Assembly (NCBI GenBank): GCA_036924285.1
Contig: JAYKYS010000011.1
Location: forward strand, 7,006,001 to 7,070,000
DNA length: 64,000 bases
Direction: 5' to 3'
DNA from: Asterella californica
Lineage: Eukaryota; Streptophyta; Marchantiopsida; Marchantiales; Aytoniaceae
The translations under genes and the position numbers were made by a program. The notes under the pieces were generated by a model. The model had not been told where the DNA came from. It was given only the letters and a program-made list of their open reading frames with translations, and ran no database searches. This document shows positions 48,101-61,739 of this stretch, in pieces. Every line of letters starts with the position of its first letter. The first letter of the stretch is position 1.

Positions 48101-50800
48101 AACCAGTCATGGAGATGGTGGAGAAGCGGGCTAAGGTCCAAGAAAAGTCTCTTCAGCTTGGATTTGGTCTTCGCACTTTGATTCAATTGGAAGAAGCACA
48201 GAAGCAGAAGGTGGAAGCTCTAGAAGCCAACATCAGCATAACAGAAAAGATCACCACCAAGTACAGAACGGAAGCTTTCATTTCTGTTAAGGAATTGACC
48301 CAACTGCGGAAGACCCACCAGGAGTTACAGGTGTGACTTCAACAGAGGGAGCAGGAAGTCTTGTGGATCAAGGGTAAATTAACTGATCTGGTGGGCGAGA
48401 AGAAGACATGGGATGCACAGCAGGAAGCTGCAGAAGCCAAGATTGCATAGGAGAAGAAGCAGCGGGTGGAAGCAGAAGCTCGAATTAAGAAGATCATGGC
48501 GCAGATGGGAGAAGCGCTTAGGAAGAAGTTCAACTTCACCGCAAAGAGGAAGTTTCTGACCTTGGTCCGGACTTGGGACGATGTCTCCAAAGAAATATTG
48601 GTGGAATGCAAAGACAGCATGTTCCGCTACTTGGATCGGTAGGTCGAGGGTCTGAAGGCTCTCTACGGTCTTTCTTCGGTTCTTAGTCCTATAGTCACGT
48701 CTTCTGGTGCCCCAAGACTAGCCCTTGTGGAAGATCTAGACAAGAAGAAGTTTGACCTAGCTGCCCACCTAGTGGTAACAGCACTAGAAGCAGAGAAGAC
48801 ATGCGAGGAAGCTCTAGAAGCCAAGACGTCTTCTGGAAGACAAGAAGAGGAGGTGGCTTCTTAGATGTTCAGAGTGGAGGTATTGACTGCCTCTGATCTC
48901 CAAGAGATCGCCCCAACTCTCAACAACAAGCAGATCTTGCAGAAGAGTCCGGAAGCACAGATAGGCACGGCTTACCCAAAGACATCTTCTAGCTTCCGAG
49001 CCAATTACAGAAGAGCACATGACTGCCACTGAGACGGATGTCACCTCAGCCGCGCGAGAGGTACCAGAAGACGAGTTAGATAGTCAAGTAGGTGTGGACC
49101 CCATGGATGTCACACATGGTGACAAAGAATACGTATGAGATTTAATTAGCTGTTTATACCTCGTTACTTTTTAAGGAATCGGAGTTAACTATTTTAAGCT
49201 TAGCAACTCCTTTTTATGTTTTTAGGATACTGTCCATGTGATAGGATTAGTTACAATAGAAGTAGGGAATACTTTCCAAACTGAAGAGAACCGAAGTTTG
49301 GACTGTGGGTGATTTTATCCTCTGGGCTGTGGTTGCGATTCGAAAGGATCCTTTTCTACGATTCGAGGCGGTTGTATAAGATTGAGGTTGATGTAGAATT
49401 TACACACGCATAAAGCTACACATAGAGTACATTTTGAGCATAGAGTAGGTCTACACCTCCGCACCCAAGAGAAGATCGTGGGAGTATAGATAGGAGTAGA
49501 CAGCATAGACAGGGAACGGCATCCTCGTGCAGTCCTGTGTTAGGCTAGTGTGTCGAGGAGTAGTGACAAGAAGCTAAAGGAGTAGCTTCCAGAAGCTAAT
49601 GTGATTTCTTCTCAGGGATTGGATTGCAGATTTTGTTTACAGAAGCTTTGTCTCTGTCTTCTGAGGATTGAGTTTCATCAAATTCATACCCAATTATGCA
49701 TGAGAAGTCTTCTTGTTGAGTGGCGATGATTGTTAGAAGTTGTGCAGTGTCCAAGCTTGTCTCATCCATTGGAGCATTTCGAATCCACGCACGGACTGTC
49801 CATGGGAGATTGGTCCCTTGAGTCAGAGTAGTCGAATCAAGGGCAGAAGAAGCTAGAAGTAATAATCTGTAGAAGTTGACTGAGTACCAAGCAGGAAGTC
49901 AAGGAGTTAGGCGATAAGAGTGTCAGCACAAGTCTGAACATGTAAAAGCTCATTTGATCAAAGAGACAGTCGGTGGTAATTTAACTCCAAAATTAGCTCG
50001 AGAGGAAAGACCTAGAGTACACAGAAGCTGGCGGCACTTCTGGTTGAGGATGACCAACCAGAAGACAGTGTGACTGTAAGTAGATATTTGATCATCTTCC
50101 CCATTTACTACAAGCAAGGATGGCTTGTTAGTCAAGATCCGGACTAGAAACTTGTCAGAATATTAATTTCTCTCTTTCTTTTTATTTCTTCTTGTTTTGA
50201 TTTTCCCTTCTTCCTTCTCTTCTCTCATCTTCTCATCTTCCTTCTATTTCCATTTGGTTCTAGAAGCTTCGTGTGAGTATCAGTGGATGTGAGTGTCGTT
50301 GTAATGCTGCCAGGAGACCGTTTCAGCAGGCAGAAGCCTGAGAAGGCTACAAGAGGCATACATCTTGTGATTGATCTAACCAGTTGAGTATCCGTAAGAG
50401 TAATTTGTGAGATCGAGTAGCAATTGACATCTACGGAGCAGATGCAGTATTCTGAAGGTGCCAGAAGCCGAGTTGAACCCCCCAGAAGCCGAGAATTGCT
50501 TCTGGAAGCCGACGTGAGAAGACTGGAAGCCGTGACCAGGAAGTAGTAATCATCTTCTCTGTCTTCTCAATGTATATTTGTGTTGTATTTTAAGTAGTAG
50601 TTGTGTGATATGATCCAGAGTATCTCATGAAGGGTCTGGAAGCCGCGTGGTTTTGTGAGTTAGAAGAGACTTCTAGGCATAACCTGAGTGTTGTGAGTTT
50701 GAATAGATCTTAGAACTTAGAACAACGTAACTAGTGAAATCTTCTTGGGAAACGAAATCTTATATGCTACAATGGGCTAAAGGAGAAATCTTAGGACACT
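45171..50800 (+). mobile_element. Decayed element with a long coiled-coil frame
   Basis: The block lies between two LTRs of the same family and is rich in GAAG/CTTC. From about 47240 to 49034 a single plus-strand frame can be followed through several stops. It begins with a transposon-like region (DQDVEFLEAVCAREIV, FFHAYVHVELAYLGTRARG) and passes through a basic S/K/R-rich part (47497-47904) into a coiled coil. No polymerase or transposase motif is seen. It may be a non-autonomous element; its ends are not defined. Confidence 0.5.
47240..49034 (+). pseudogene. Broken coiled-coil protein of the 45-51 kb element
   Basis: ORF pieces 47497-47904 and 48037-48336 and the stretch to 49034 share one frame. 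The coiled-coil part includes LIQLEEAQKQKVEALEANIS, then AQQEAAEAKIA and KKQRVEAEARIKKIMAQMGE. In-frame stops (for example at 47902-47904 and 48334-48336, with later TAGs) show it no longer makes the full protein. Domain layout resembles gag-like proteins of plant non-autonomous retroelements. The function is unknown. Confidence 0.55.
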
Positions 50801-50804
50801 ACAC

Positions 50805-52737
50805 CCCGTGATGAAAAACCCCTATGTCAACCATGGACACACCACCAACCATGAACCAACTGCTCCAACTTGAGCACTGAAAACAAAACTCCATCAACAC
50901 ATGTGATCACTACTACGTAACTCGACTCGTACTGAGCTCATCTATCCCCTACTAGGATGAGTACGGGCAACCTGAACTTATCATCACCATAGACAATCTC
51001 TCACATTCTGCTGGTTTGCAAGTCCAACCTCACCAAGAGAGAAATATAAGTAGTCTGACTAGTTTGCAACTCCAACCTCACTACCGATAGCACACCACAG
51101 AGTAATTACTCCAGAAATTAAGCACCAACACAAACAAACATGACGCATAAATAAGAAGCAGCGCATGAAAAGATTTCAATCACAAGAAGTCCAAACGATG
51201 ACCCTCCACCCTCAAACATTCACAGAAGTAGAAATCCAACTCGATCCGGATTGACATCTCTCTCATAGAGTAGCCTTATGCATAATATATGACCACCAAT
51301 GATCATAACATATGTTTGGAATTGCTTACTAGATGTCCAATCCTCTAGTAACTCCAAAGACCTTCAACCACTCAACATCCACTAACACTCTCTATGCATC
51401 CACCTACAACATGGAAAATGATACTTCAAGTGTAGCTTCTCCCTAAGACTTTGAGATCTCGCAATCACTCTCCTCGGAATGCTTAGTAAGGCCTCCTGGG
51501 ACATAGAACAAGTCCTTAACTACCTATGAGCATCCTTGTAAAACACCAAGAGCTAGTCGTCTAGTGAGATAGTCCAAAACTAAGAACAGAGAAGTTAAAC
51601 GTAAGCTTCAAGAATAGTGTCGGGATGAGTGACCATGTTTTACGCACTCCCACATCACCAAAAACTTGTCTATCTCTCGCACGTCTGCTGGCGAGATGAG
51701 ATGAAACGAGTCAGACCAGCTTCGACTCTGTCTCCATCTCCGTAACTCTCGCACTCCGCTTCTCACTCCTCACACACCTCTGCTCCTCAAAGTCTTCTAA
51801 ATGTCTCATAACACGCTACACTCTGTTGGTGTGTAGACGAAAAATCATGCAAAATATGTCCACAAGACACTCAAAAACACACACGAAATGATGAAAAATG
51901 ACGTAAAATCACCAAAGTCATCTTCGGGATATCAACAACAGAATTTCACGAGGAGGACACATCCACAAAATCCCCGTTTACACTTCGCGTCCCCAAACAA
52001 CCAACAAGACCCATTACAAACTCGTGGATTTCATCAATTCAATCCAAAAATCTGACCTAAATCTCGATTTTGATTCTTCGCAACACAAAAAGAGCTCTAG
52101 AAGTCAAATGGATTCCGTTTTGAACAATTTCAATTCCATTGGGAATGTCTTCACAGCGTGCTTCTACTGCACCTTCGTGGATCAAATTTGACCACCACAT
52201 AAAATATGACCAACACTTCCTCACATCAGCCAAATGTCTGATTTCAAGAAAATCACAAATTGTCACCAGCGACCAAACTGGTCGCTGGGTCCTCCACCAA
52301 ATCACTTCGTGCATACACCAAACGAAGCGTAAATCACCCCTACTCCACAAATTGAAGCTACCATCAATCTGCGACCATCCGAAGATACCACCGATAGAAA
52401 ATCCATGACCTGATTTCTCTCAGTCAAAACTTTGTGAATCACTTTTTCTCGAGTAATCTGAGAACACATGCATAAACACTTGTCAGTCGGCAATAGATCA
52501 CTCAAGAATCAAGCCAAATCCATTGTTCGTAGAGAATCCATGTTCTATTAACTAAGTGCATCTATCATAACTAGGAGCTCAACTCGAGAAAAAGTGATAG
52601 ACTACAAGCTCCAACTCGAAATATATTCCTTGGAGATCTCAACCCAAGAAACTCCGCTAGCAGTACTAACGGCACTAACGGCATGCGTCACTGTGGACTC
52701 GGTCGAACTAGCAATTGGTGAAAATGACGTGATAGCT
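50805..52737 (-). repeat. Long LTR copy, possibly solo
   Basis: About 1.9 kb homologous to 730-1365 plus 11581-12715. It contains the unoccupied version of the MULE target at 51463-51560. The minus strand starts near TATCACGTCA at 52737. No internal coding region of its own was recognised next to it, so it may be a solo LTR or belong to the 45-51 kb element. Confidence 0.6.
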
Positions 52738-53000
52738 ACCAACATGGGTTGTATATGGAACTTGAATTTTTCTCCAATAAACGATAATAAGATGTTGGTT
52801 ATATGTGTATATGTGCAATATGGATCATTTCACGAAGATGTCATTAGCGATGAGGATTCCAGAGTCTTCATTCTCTACATTGATATATTTAAGTTTTAAA
52901 TGATTTAAAATCATGCACTAGGTACAACAGAGGACACAACTTTCAGCTATAATGTTGTGATCCAATCATGGATCACTGACTGGACTTCAATTCAACCAAT
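52738..53000. other. Flank between LTR and GATC-rich repeat
   Basis: Nothing recognisable. Confidence 0.3.
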
Positions 53001-53640
53001 CCATGTACGGATACATAACAAGTAATGATCCACTTTTTAGATCGTTCTATATTTCATTTTTCAGAATCTACATAGACCGATTCATAATTGGGTCGTTCTG
53101 TAACTTGTAGCGACCCACTTATAAGTTCTTATGTATTTCATTTTTATATATCTACATCAGCGATCTATAAGTGGAACGCATAGAGCTTAGCGCCGGAGTG
53201 CACGTTTTGGATCAATGTGTACTTCATTTCTAAAATACATATACAACGATCCAAGCATAGAACACTTATTGGACAAAAACCACTTATGGACTACATAACG
53301 TACAACAGTCTATGGTGTGGGTCGCTCTATACTTATATAGTGAGAACGAAACAAACAATGATCCACTTATGGCTCGATGATAGCAATATAACCCACATAT
53401 CGATCATAGAACACAACATGATCCACCTTGAGGATCTTTTCATATTCATTTTCAAAGATCGACCTACCTTAAATGGAACAGAAATCCACTTATGGATTGC
53501 ATAACATACAGCGCTCCATGGTGTGGGATCCATGCTTTGTACTTTATGTAGTGAGAATAAAAACAATGATCCACTTATATATCGCTGACAAGAATATAAC
53601 CCACATGTGGATCGCAAAAACACAACTCGGCTCACCTTCC
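53001..53640. repeat. GATC-rich degenerate tandem repeat
   Basis: ATGATCCACTTAT followed by GATCG-type phrases and ATATAACCCACAT recurs (about 53360 and 53568). A segment CCACCTTGAGGATCTTTTC at 53421 is repeated with changes at about 54108. It appears related to 32560-33080. Confidence 0.6.
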
Positions 53641-56076
53641 CTAAGCCGCAAGTGTATATAATCTATGAATAACGTGAGAATGCTTGAAGTGCATTTCTTT
53701 TAGATTTGAATGTAAACTATAGTTTAAATTCACATAAGGTGTATGTAATGATTTTATTAGATGTGGTGAGAATTTTATTTTGGAAGTGCAAATCTTTGCA
53801 TCAGTATCCAAATAATCACAATAAATCACATATTTTGGATGGATGCTATGAATCTTGGACAGATACTGCAATAAAAGTCTTGAAAATAAAATTTCAAGCT
53901 CTTTATAATATTTGAAGCTACATATAAATTTAAAATATCTTGTGATTTTAAGACATAAAGGGTTGTTTTAAGCATAATAACTAGAAAATAAGATATAAAA
54001 AGTTAAAGAAATAAGACTTTAAAGATTATAAAATCTAAAATGATTATAAAATTTTATGTATGTTTGAAGGTAAAAAATATAAAATATGAGAAGTCTGAGC
54101 CCAGAGTCCACCTTGTGGATCTCTTCGTATTCATTTTCAGAGATCGGTCTATCTTAAATCCTAGTACACATGCAAAAAAATATCTTTGACTTTATAGAGG
54201 AGATAGTGAGAAAAATCCTCATCTTGAGATACACATATGACTCACTCTATCACAATTTTCCACTTTTTCATGAAGTCTACACGAGATGAAATGACATAGA
54301 CCGCCACATCAAGTGATCTTTCTTTTTATCTAAGTCCTCTAGTAACTCATCAAAGCTTCTAAATGGCTCCAGTCATATGTCTTGGCGTAGTGCAACTTGA
54401 CGAATGTGGTTATGTCTTCCTTGCTCTCGATCCATATTTTCCCACTTCACTTGAAATATAGAAGTAAGGAATCTAGAGATAACTATAGATAACTATGTGA
54501 GAGACAAAGATGATGTATTGGTCAGATAGGATATGTACCTGATAGACTGCTCGGATACATCCAGTAGTTATGACAATTTCTTGATAGAACCATAATGGTC
54601 TATGAATATGTTGCTAAACGACTATATAAGGGGCTTTGCTTTTGAGGATCACATTGTTAGATCATTCAATCAACTGGATAGAGAAGAATTGTATAGAGGA
54701 GATTTAAAATTTTGAGAGAAACTTGTGTACCGAATGTGAGTGTCTTGAATGTACCATGATGTCGATGAACTATTCAATTACTTGCTCTCTTACATTTATT
54801 TCAAAACACTTTGGGGTACTAGTGTTCTACACGAGTAAAATTTTGACGATCTTGCAGAGGAATGAGAACGGCCATACGTTGTAACCAGCGAATCGACTAA
54901 CAACGGACTAAAGAAAGGTCGATTGCTGCACAGAGGAAGGTGATAGAGAATACTGGGAAAGAAAGAAAAGTGAATGGGAGACAACTTGTCAACTTGGTTG
55001 GATGAAAAAATAGAATGATAAATTGTAGAAGTGAACTCTTTACAGCCAGAAGAATTAACATACATGTCAGATGAAGAAATAGAATTTCAACAAGACGAAG
55101 ATCTTATAGATAGAATGTCAACTTTGATTCTCGACACCAAATATTAATATATCTCATACCACCAAAATCCAATCGCAACATGATAAGTGTACATCCGATT
55201 AAAACCAAATAGAAACAATTTAGTGTGGTTTTCTTCTGCAGATAATTTTCGCGTTAATGATATACTACTACAAAACTTGAGAGAACGAGATTTAAATATT
55301 ATACTACAACTTTGTTTACGAACTCTTAAAGTAGTCATCCTAACTTATAAAAACTCTTAATGGAGTATTATATTAGATATAGATCAAACATGACAATCTC
55401 CAAGATAGTCAAACACACATGGAGAATACGCACGGACTGTACGTCTGATAGAATATCTGATGTCTAGTTTAGATTAGCACATTCTCGTGAGTGGATGTAG
55501 TTAGCCAGAGTCTGCTTCGGCGAGTTGCAAAAATCGACCCCAGTAAGAGCTGGGTGGGTGGGAAAAAATGACTTATCCAATGTAAGCCACTCAAAAATAA
55601 AAAAAACAAAAATGTTTTATGGTTTATGGTTTATTTTGTATTTTTGCAAATATAATGTAACTTAATCCACAAAAGAAAGTCAATGGAAAACGACATGATT
55701 ATGTTGTAGATACACTATATTATTCTCCTTCACAGTTGTACCATACGCGCTTGCACTGTTCATTTGCATTTCCAGAGATCAACAAAGTAATTAAGAGAAA
55801 ACCCATAAAAATAGAACATAAATTGTACATCTACAAATTGTTACTGTAATGAAAGAATCAAAGCAAATGAAAGCACACAGGTGATCTATAGCTTTCGCTT
55901 GGGGTACACATTATGCTTCAACTCTATGTGGAGTTCACATGAACCTTCCAAGCTGCGAACTCACTTGTAACAATTTTGATTGCGGAGTGTCCAAAACTTT
56001 TTGATCTTTTGTCTTGAAGCCGTTATTGTTACACACTCGCACTAGACATGTCTCGTTAACTGATAAGTAAGCGAGA
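53641..56076. other. AT-rich intergenic DNA
   Basis: No gene was recognised. A diverged duplicate of part of the GATC-rich repeat lies at about 54107-54160. Other stretches show nothing. Confidence 0.35.
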
Positions 56077-56544
56077 ATGGTGATACTAGTCGATGTTCAT
56101 CACTTGGTTTTTGACTTGTATCGGTTAAGGACTAGAATCCGTGAAAACATTTTTCCAACTGAAAATCTGAAATATTTACTAGTGAATTTACGAAGGATGT
56201 ATCATCTGTTCGTGTTACAACACATTTTCAGGTTCCAAACAGACTACAACTCGAAGCGATATTGTGACCAGAACGTAAAAACTGTGGAAGTGGGTACTTT
56301 TAGTATAAGATGCAATTTCTCTAGCTGCATGCAAGAAGAAGGTTCACAAATTCTGGTTGAAATTGAAATATTAAATGCCAACAAGCTCAGGTTGGTATTC
56401 AGATTCGCAATCTGGAGTTCAAGTTTCAAGAAGTGCAACTCACGTACCAGTTTTGAGAGAACTATATCTAACAAAAATGTGAAATTTTCTCTATACCTAC
56501 TCTTTGAGTCCAATGCGCGCCCTAGTGTGGTGTCAAATTCATGA
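56077..56544 (+). other. 155-codon ORF of unknown nature
   Basis: The longest ORF in this region has no domain that I recognise. Its last codons are made of the first unit of the satellite that follows, which argues against a conserved gene. Confidence 0.2.
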
Positions 56545-57905
56545 CTACTTGCGGTTTACGTTCTATATGTATTGTTGTCACCACAACTATTATGAGTCCA
56601 ATGCGCGTCCTAGTGTGGTATCAAATTCAAGACTACATACCGCTTATTATCTATATGCATTATTGTCACCACAACTAGTCTAAGTCCAATCTCCTTAGTG
56701 TGATATCAATATCAAGACTAACTGCCGCTTACGTTCTATATGCATTGTTGTCATCACAACCATTCTAAGTCTAATGCGCGCCCTAGTGTGGTAACCATTT
56801 AGATCTATATGTATTGTTATCAACACAACTAGTCTGAGTCCAATGCATACCCTAGTTTAAGACTAACTGCTATTTACTATCTATATGCATTGTTGTCACC
56901 ACAACTATTCGGAGTACAATGCATGCCCTAGTGTGATATCAAATTTAGGACTAATTGCCGTTTACGATCTATATGCATTATTGTCATCAGAACTATTTTC
57001 AGTCTAATGCGCACCCTAGTGTGGTTCAAATTCAAGTCTACCTGTTGTTTACGATCTATATGCATTGTTGTCACCACAACTATTCTGTGTCCAATGCTCG
57101 CCGTAGTGTGGTGACAAATTAAGGACTACATGCCATTTACGATCTATATGTATCGTTGTCACCACAACTATTTTGAGTCCAATGCTCGCCCTAGTGTGGT
57201 ATAAAATTCAAGACCATACCGTTTACTATCTATATGCATTGTTGTCACCACAACTATTTTGAATCTAATGCGCACCCTAGTGTGATATCATATTCAAAAC
57301 TACCTGCTATTTACAATCTATATGTAATGTTGTAATCACAACTATTTCTAATTCAATGCAGGTTCTAGTGTGATATCAAATTCAGTATTACTTGTAGTTT
57401 ATGATTTATATGTATTATTGTCACCACAACTATTTTGAATCCAATGCATACCCTATTGTGGTATTAAATTCAAGATTTACTACAGTTTATGATCTATATG
57501 TATTGTTGGCATCACAACTATTTTGAGTCCAATGCATGCTTTACTGTGATATCAAATTCAAGACTAATTGCCGTTTCTGATCTATATGCATTGTCGTCAT
57601 CACAACTATTCTGAATCCATTACACGGCTTAGTGTGATATCAAATTTAAAACTACCTGCCATTTCCAATCTATATATGTTATTGTTACCACAACTATTCT
57701 GAGTCCAATGAGCGCAATAGTGTAGTATCAAATTCAGGACTAACTGCCCGTTTTGGATTTATATACATTGTTATCACATCAACTATTCTGATCTATATTC
57801 TGATCTATATGCATTGTTATCACCACACTATTCTCAATCCGATTCGTGCTTAGTGTGGTATCAAATTTAGAACTACCTGCAATTTACGATCTATATGCGT
57901 TGTTT
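56505..57905. repeat. Satellite of about 90 bp, about 15 units
   Basis: Each unit carries GAGTCCAATGCGCGCCCTAG, TGTGGTATCAAATTCA, a TGCCGTTTACGATCTATATG core and CATTGTTGTCACCACAACTA. Units range from about 70 to 95 bp and differ by scattered substitutions. Confidence 0.93.
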
Positions 57906-58576
57906 CCACAATTGCGTGAATCAAGCAATCGAGATATCTGTACACTGCAGTATGAAATAAAGTAGAGTAGCCGTCTTGAAGCTGGACTGGGAAGAGAAAA
58001 TGTAAGGAAACGTGAATAATCAAGGTCTGTGTTTCCCATCTCAAAATCTTAGAAACAGTAGACGATCTGAAATTCAAGAGATTCGCGAGCAAGTCACTGA
58101 ATCCCGTTAGTAAATTGCAAGTGAATACAGCGCCACTGAAACCTTGAAGTTTCTTTCGGGATACAAGATGCTAAGTAGCCAATTGAAGGCTGATCACGGT
58201 TCAAGCAGAACGACGTGCGTTGTAATTTGAGCGGATATCCGAAGCCACGTGTTGCACTAACAGGACAAATTCAAAAGCCGCTCAAATCTCACGGTCCAAC
58301 GCTATGTCACTGTTCACTGTCAAAGTCTTGTCTATTGACATTCTGTCGGAGCAAGACACATATTGATAAATGATGTTACAGTTCCCACTATGAGTCCTAT
58401 ACTGAAACAAGAAAATAAATAAAACTTGATTTTTCCTATTGGGGACCTCGTTCCATGGCAGCTTGGACAATTCACTAATAACAAGAAGCTAAGAAATGTC
58501 GGCTATGAATTCTGTTTGTCCAAAGTTACTGGCTTTAGGCGCGAATGTCTAGAATGTCAAATAGAATGAGCTATTT
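57906..58576. other. Flank between satellite and uclacyanin gene
   Basis: Probably includes the 3' UTR of the uclacyanin. No other feature is seen. Confidence 0.35.
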
Positions 58577-59743
58577 CTACAAAGCAGCTGCTAAACACAC
58601 GAACAGACCTCCGACCACAAGTGCAGGTAGAGATTGAAGAATTGAGGCGGCAGAAGGTGGTGGGGGCGTGGTCTCGGCAGGTGGCTCTGGCGTTTCTGGT
58701 GCTTCAGATGGCGTCGACCCCTCCGGTGCTTCTCCAGCTGGTGGAGCAGGTGGGCTGACAACGCCCGGTTCGGGAGCTTCTCCAGGGGCGGAAGTTGGTC
58801 CTGCTCCTGGGGCAGTGGCTGCCACTGTTAGTTTCATTTTCATGCCACCCGGACAGTGTCCGACGTATTGGCAGACGAAGGCGAAGTCTCCACTTCGGTA
58901 AAGTTCTACTGTGGCATTAGCCTCTTCGTATTTCTCAACTGAATTGGCGAAGTTGCAAGAGTCCACGTCTGTTGTTGGCACTACCCAGACATTGTGTGTC
59001 ATTGGCGCATACACGAACACTGAACAAGAAGGTGAGAGTAGTCAGTTCCAGGATCAGAGAGCGCAGAGTTCACCGATGCAACCATCAGAAGCAAAACCTT
59101 TTTCTTACACGACTTCGTACAGCTACAAAACCCCTCACTCAACTGATTCCTATTCTATTGGCGAATTACAATGCAATGCACATAGACTGGACTGAACACT
59201 GAATGCTCCCTGGCCGTATTATTCGCCTTACATCACACCATGATGATACTTTACCTGCAAACCTCGAGGGCTACAAATGATGATAACCACAGCCCGTGCC
59301 AACAGTGATATCAGGAGCAAACATATTTCTGTTCCTCACAGAATCAGGCGATTTTCTGCTATTCAAGTCCATCCTAAGCTCACTGCACGTGCAGAAAGGG
59401 ACCAGAGGGAATACAGAAAGTCTCGAAAGTGGACTTTCAGGTCCCTTCTGAAACTATGCATAGTTGTTGCTCTTCATTTTCTTTCTGTAGAAGGACGCGG
59501 ACTACTGTCACTACTTCTAATGTGGCACTGAACGGTGCGGAGATGATGCTTACAAAGTTCGTCGTCAACCTCGAACGTCTCCTGAGCTGCCCATTCGTCA
59601 TAGTATGTGGCTGTAATGTTGCGCATTGTCCATCCTTTATCACCTCCCACAATGTGCGTTTTCGCAACAGCGCTGTCCAACAACCCTGCGCAGAAGAGGG
59701 ACAGAAGCAGCAGAGTGCTGCCGCTACTTCTTCCCCGTGCCAT
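58577..59743 (-). CDS. Uclacyanin-like phytocyanin with GPI anchor signal
   Basis: Two exons (59554-59743 and 58577-59019, phase 1 GT-AG intron) give 210 aa. This is a secreted blue-copper protein of the outer membrane face and cell wall. Residues 1-27 are a signal peptide (LLLLSLFCAGLLDSAVA). The plastocyanin-like domain follows, with copper ligands His72 (MTHNVW), Cys113, His118 and Met123 (FVCQYVGHCPGGMK) and the disulfide pair Cys85-Cys119. Met at the axial position is the uclacyanin type. A Pro/Ala/Glu-rich, arabinogalactan-like stretch (about 131-188) and a hydrophobic tail (LPALVVGGLFVCLAAAL) complete the pattern. The gene looks intact. Confidence 0.95.
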
Positions 59744-61110
59744 GATGATAGTGCACTGTCTCGTCCCTGGCCTCTCAACGTGCTAGCTAGTTTGCCGAGA
59801 ATCTATTGCTTGCAGTCAGCTGCGACTACCGAAACTCAGCAATGCACAACCGCAATCTATCGAGCAGGAAATGAAATTTACAGACTACCAGTAGACACGA
59901 GGTTTGCCCTCGTCCGGAGCGTCCGTGGGAAAATGCACCTCGGGCTCTGAACAGTGATATGTGAGTTCAACTCACGGAGAATGTACGTTTTCCGTTTCGT
60001 CAGAACCCAAGGCACGTTCTTTAAAAGCACTCCAGCTTCTTTCTCTCCAATGACCCTGACCAAAGCAGACAGAGGATCTTTATTAAGAAAGGGGTGTGAA
60101 GGAACAAAGTTGTACTTTCCTCAGATGATATGCACTGCGGCGACCTCCCTCGGCGTCAAACGTGAACCTACCCTACACAGATTCTAGCCAAACTTATGAC
60201 TCTCAAGTCCTATCTGAAAGCAGTATTCTATTCATCCGTTTCTCGTCGGCACCCGTGCCATGGTAACCCCTGAGCAGCGGAGATCAAGGTTGTGAGTCGT
60301 GAGAGAGAGTTGACGGCAATGCAATGGCAGAGCCGCTGAGCTCAATCTAGTGATCATAATCTGACAACAAATCAACGTAAGGTTCTCTGCTCCGGCTGAA
60401 TCGTTGGCTGCTTGGTTTACGCTCATCACTCTCATCTTACCTGGTGGTTCGGCTCTTCCTCTTCATCATTACATGAAAAGACTTTATTGATTTGATACGC
60501 ACGGTACTCCATAGCGAAGAGTAATTCCCACGTCTCCGACCGATGGCGAGTTTGAACGGAACAGGTTTTTGTGCAGACTGGAACAGTACAGTAGTTCGTC
60601 CGCTTTCCAAGACCTGTCCCACACCTGCCTCAGTCGGTAGGCTCTTGGACGTGCGTGAAGCTGGTTCATGATCTTTTCACCGGTCTCATCATTCAGCTAC
60701 TTTAGGTGAGAAAAGAGAGAAAGCAAGCTGTAGGACGACCGAAAGGCGGAAATAATAAACACTCCTGGGACCGGCGGGTCCATCCCTTGGATCAGAATCC
60801 AAAGGTGTTTCTTGAACTTCGCGACTCAACGTCTTCGGACTTTTGTTTCCGGATCCCCGCTGCTCTGGAGCGTTCTCATTATCTGCATATTATTATTATT
60901 ACAGCAACCAGAGCACCTGCGTATTCACCTTCACCTATGATTATGAAGGAATATTATTCGCCTCATGTACAGTGTACATGAGGTGTACATTTAATATATG
61001 TTCTGTTCCTTACGGCGTCCTCATAAAATATCGCGGTTTGAGAATTACTGGCTCGGATTTATTCTCTCATCAACGTATCAACCGGACTCCACTACTGGTT
61101 AAGATATATC
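59744..61110. other. Upstream region of the uclacyanin gene
   Basis: Several short ORFs lack motifs. A perfect 10-bp stem palindrome (CCTCATGTAC, AGT, GTACATGAGG) lies at about 60960-60982. The promoter should lie just above 59743. Confidence 0.4.
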
Positions 61111-61739
61111 ACTTATAAATTAAATAATTTTTTATAATAATTTATTATCATATAGTTTTATAATATTTACATATTTTCTGATATGAGAAAACAAATTCAC
61201 TGTACAAGGCCATGGAGAATGATTTTCACCTTCATGTGAAGATGCAAAATAATACGCATCCAAACTGCAATTAGAGGAGAGCTGAGAAAAATACAAACGC
61301 TTAAACAAACATCAAAAAAATCATTAGCAATTGGCTGGCAATTATCTTCAAAATTCTTTAATAAAAAATACAGTTTACTAAAGCGCAGAGTTACAAGAGA
61401 AGAGTGGTGCTCGAATTGGTTTGCAAAAGTATGATAAACTTTTTTAAACTTTTTTACTAAATTTAAAATACTAAACTGAAATCACTAAAATTAAAATCCA
61501 CTTGGTAAATTTATTACATATAGTCACTTGAATTACACAAAACCCATAAATAAGTTATTCAAACAGAACCTTTGTCTCTCACGAGTAAATGTATTTTTAA
61601 TTTCTAAGTTTTAATTTATAGCTTAATCCTGCCAAGAGAAAATGTTAAGACATAGATTAAAACTCTTTGCATACTCCTTTCTTCCTAACTTGGAAAAGAT
61701 GAATAATATGCAAAGAAGTCAATAAGGTTTAATATGCAA

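Noticed and set aside
59429..59950. 173-codon plus-strand ORF
   Set aside because: It overlaps exon 1 and the upstream region of the uclacyanin gene in antisense.
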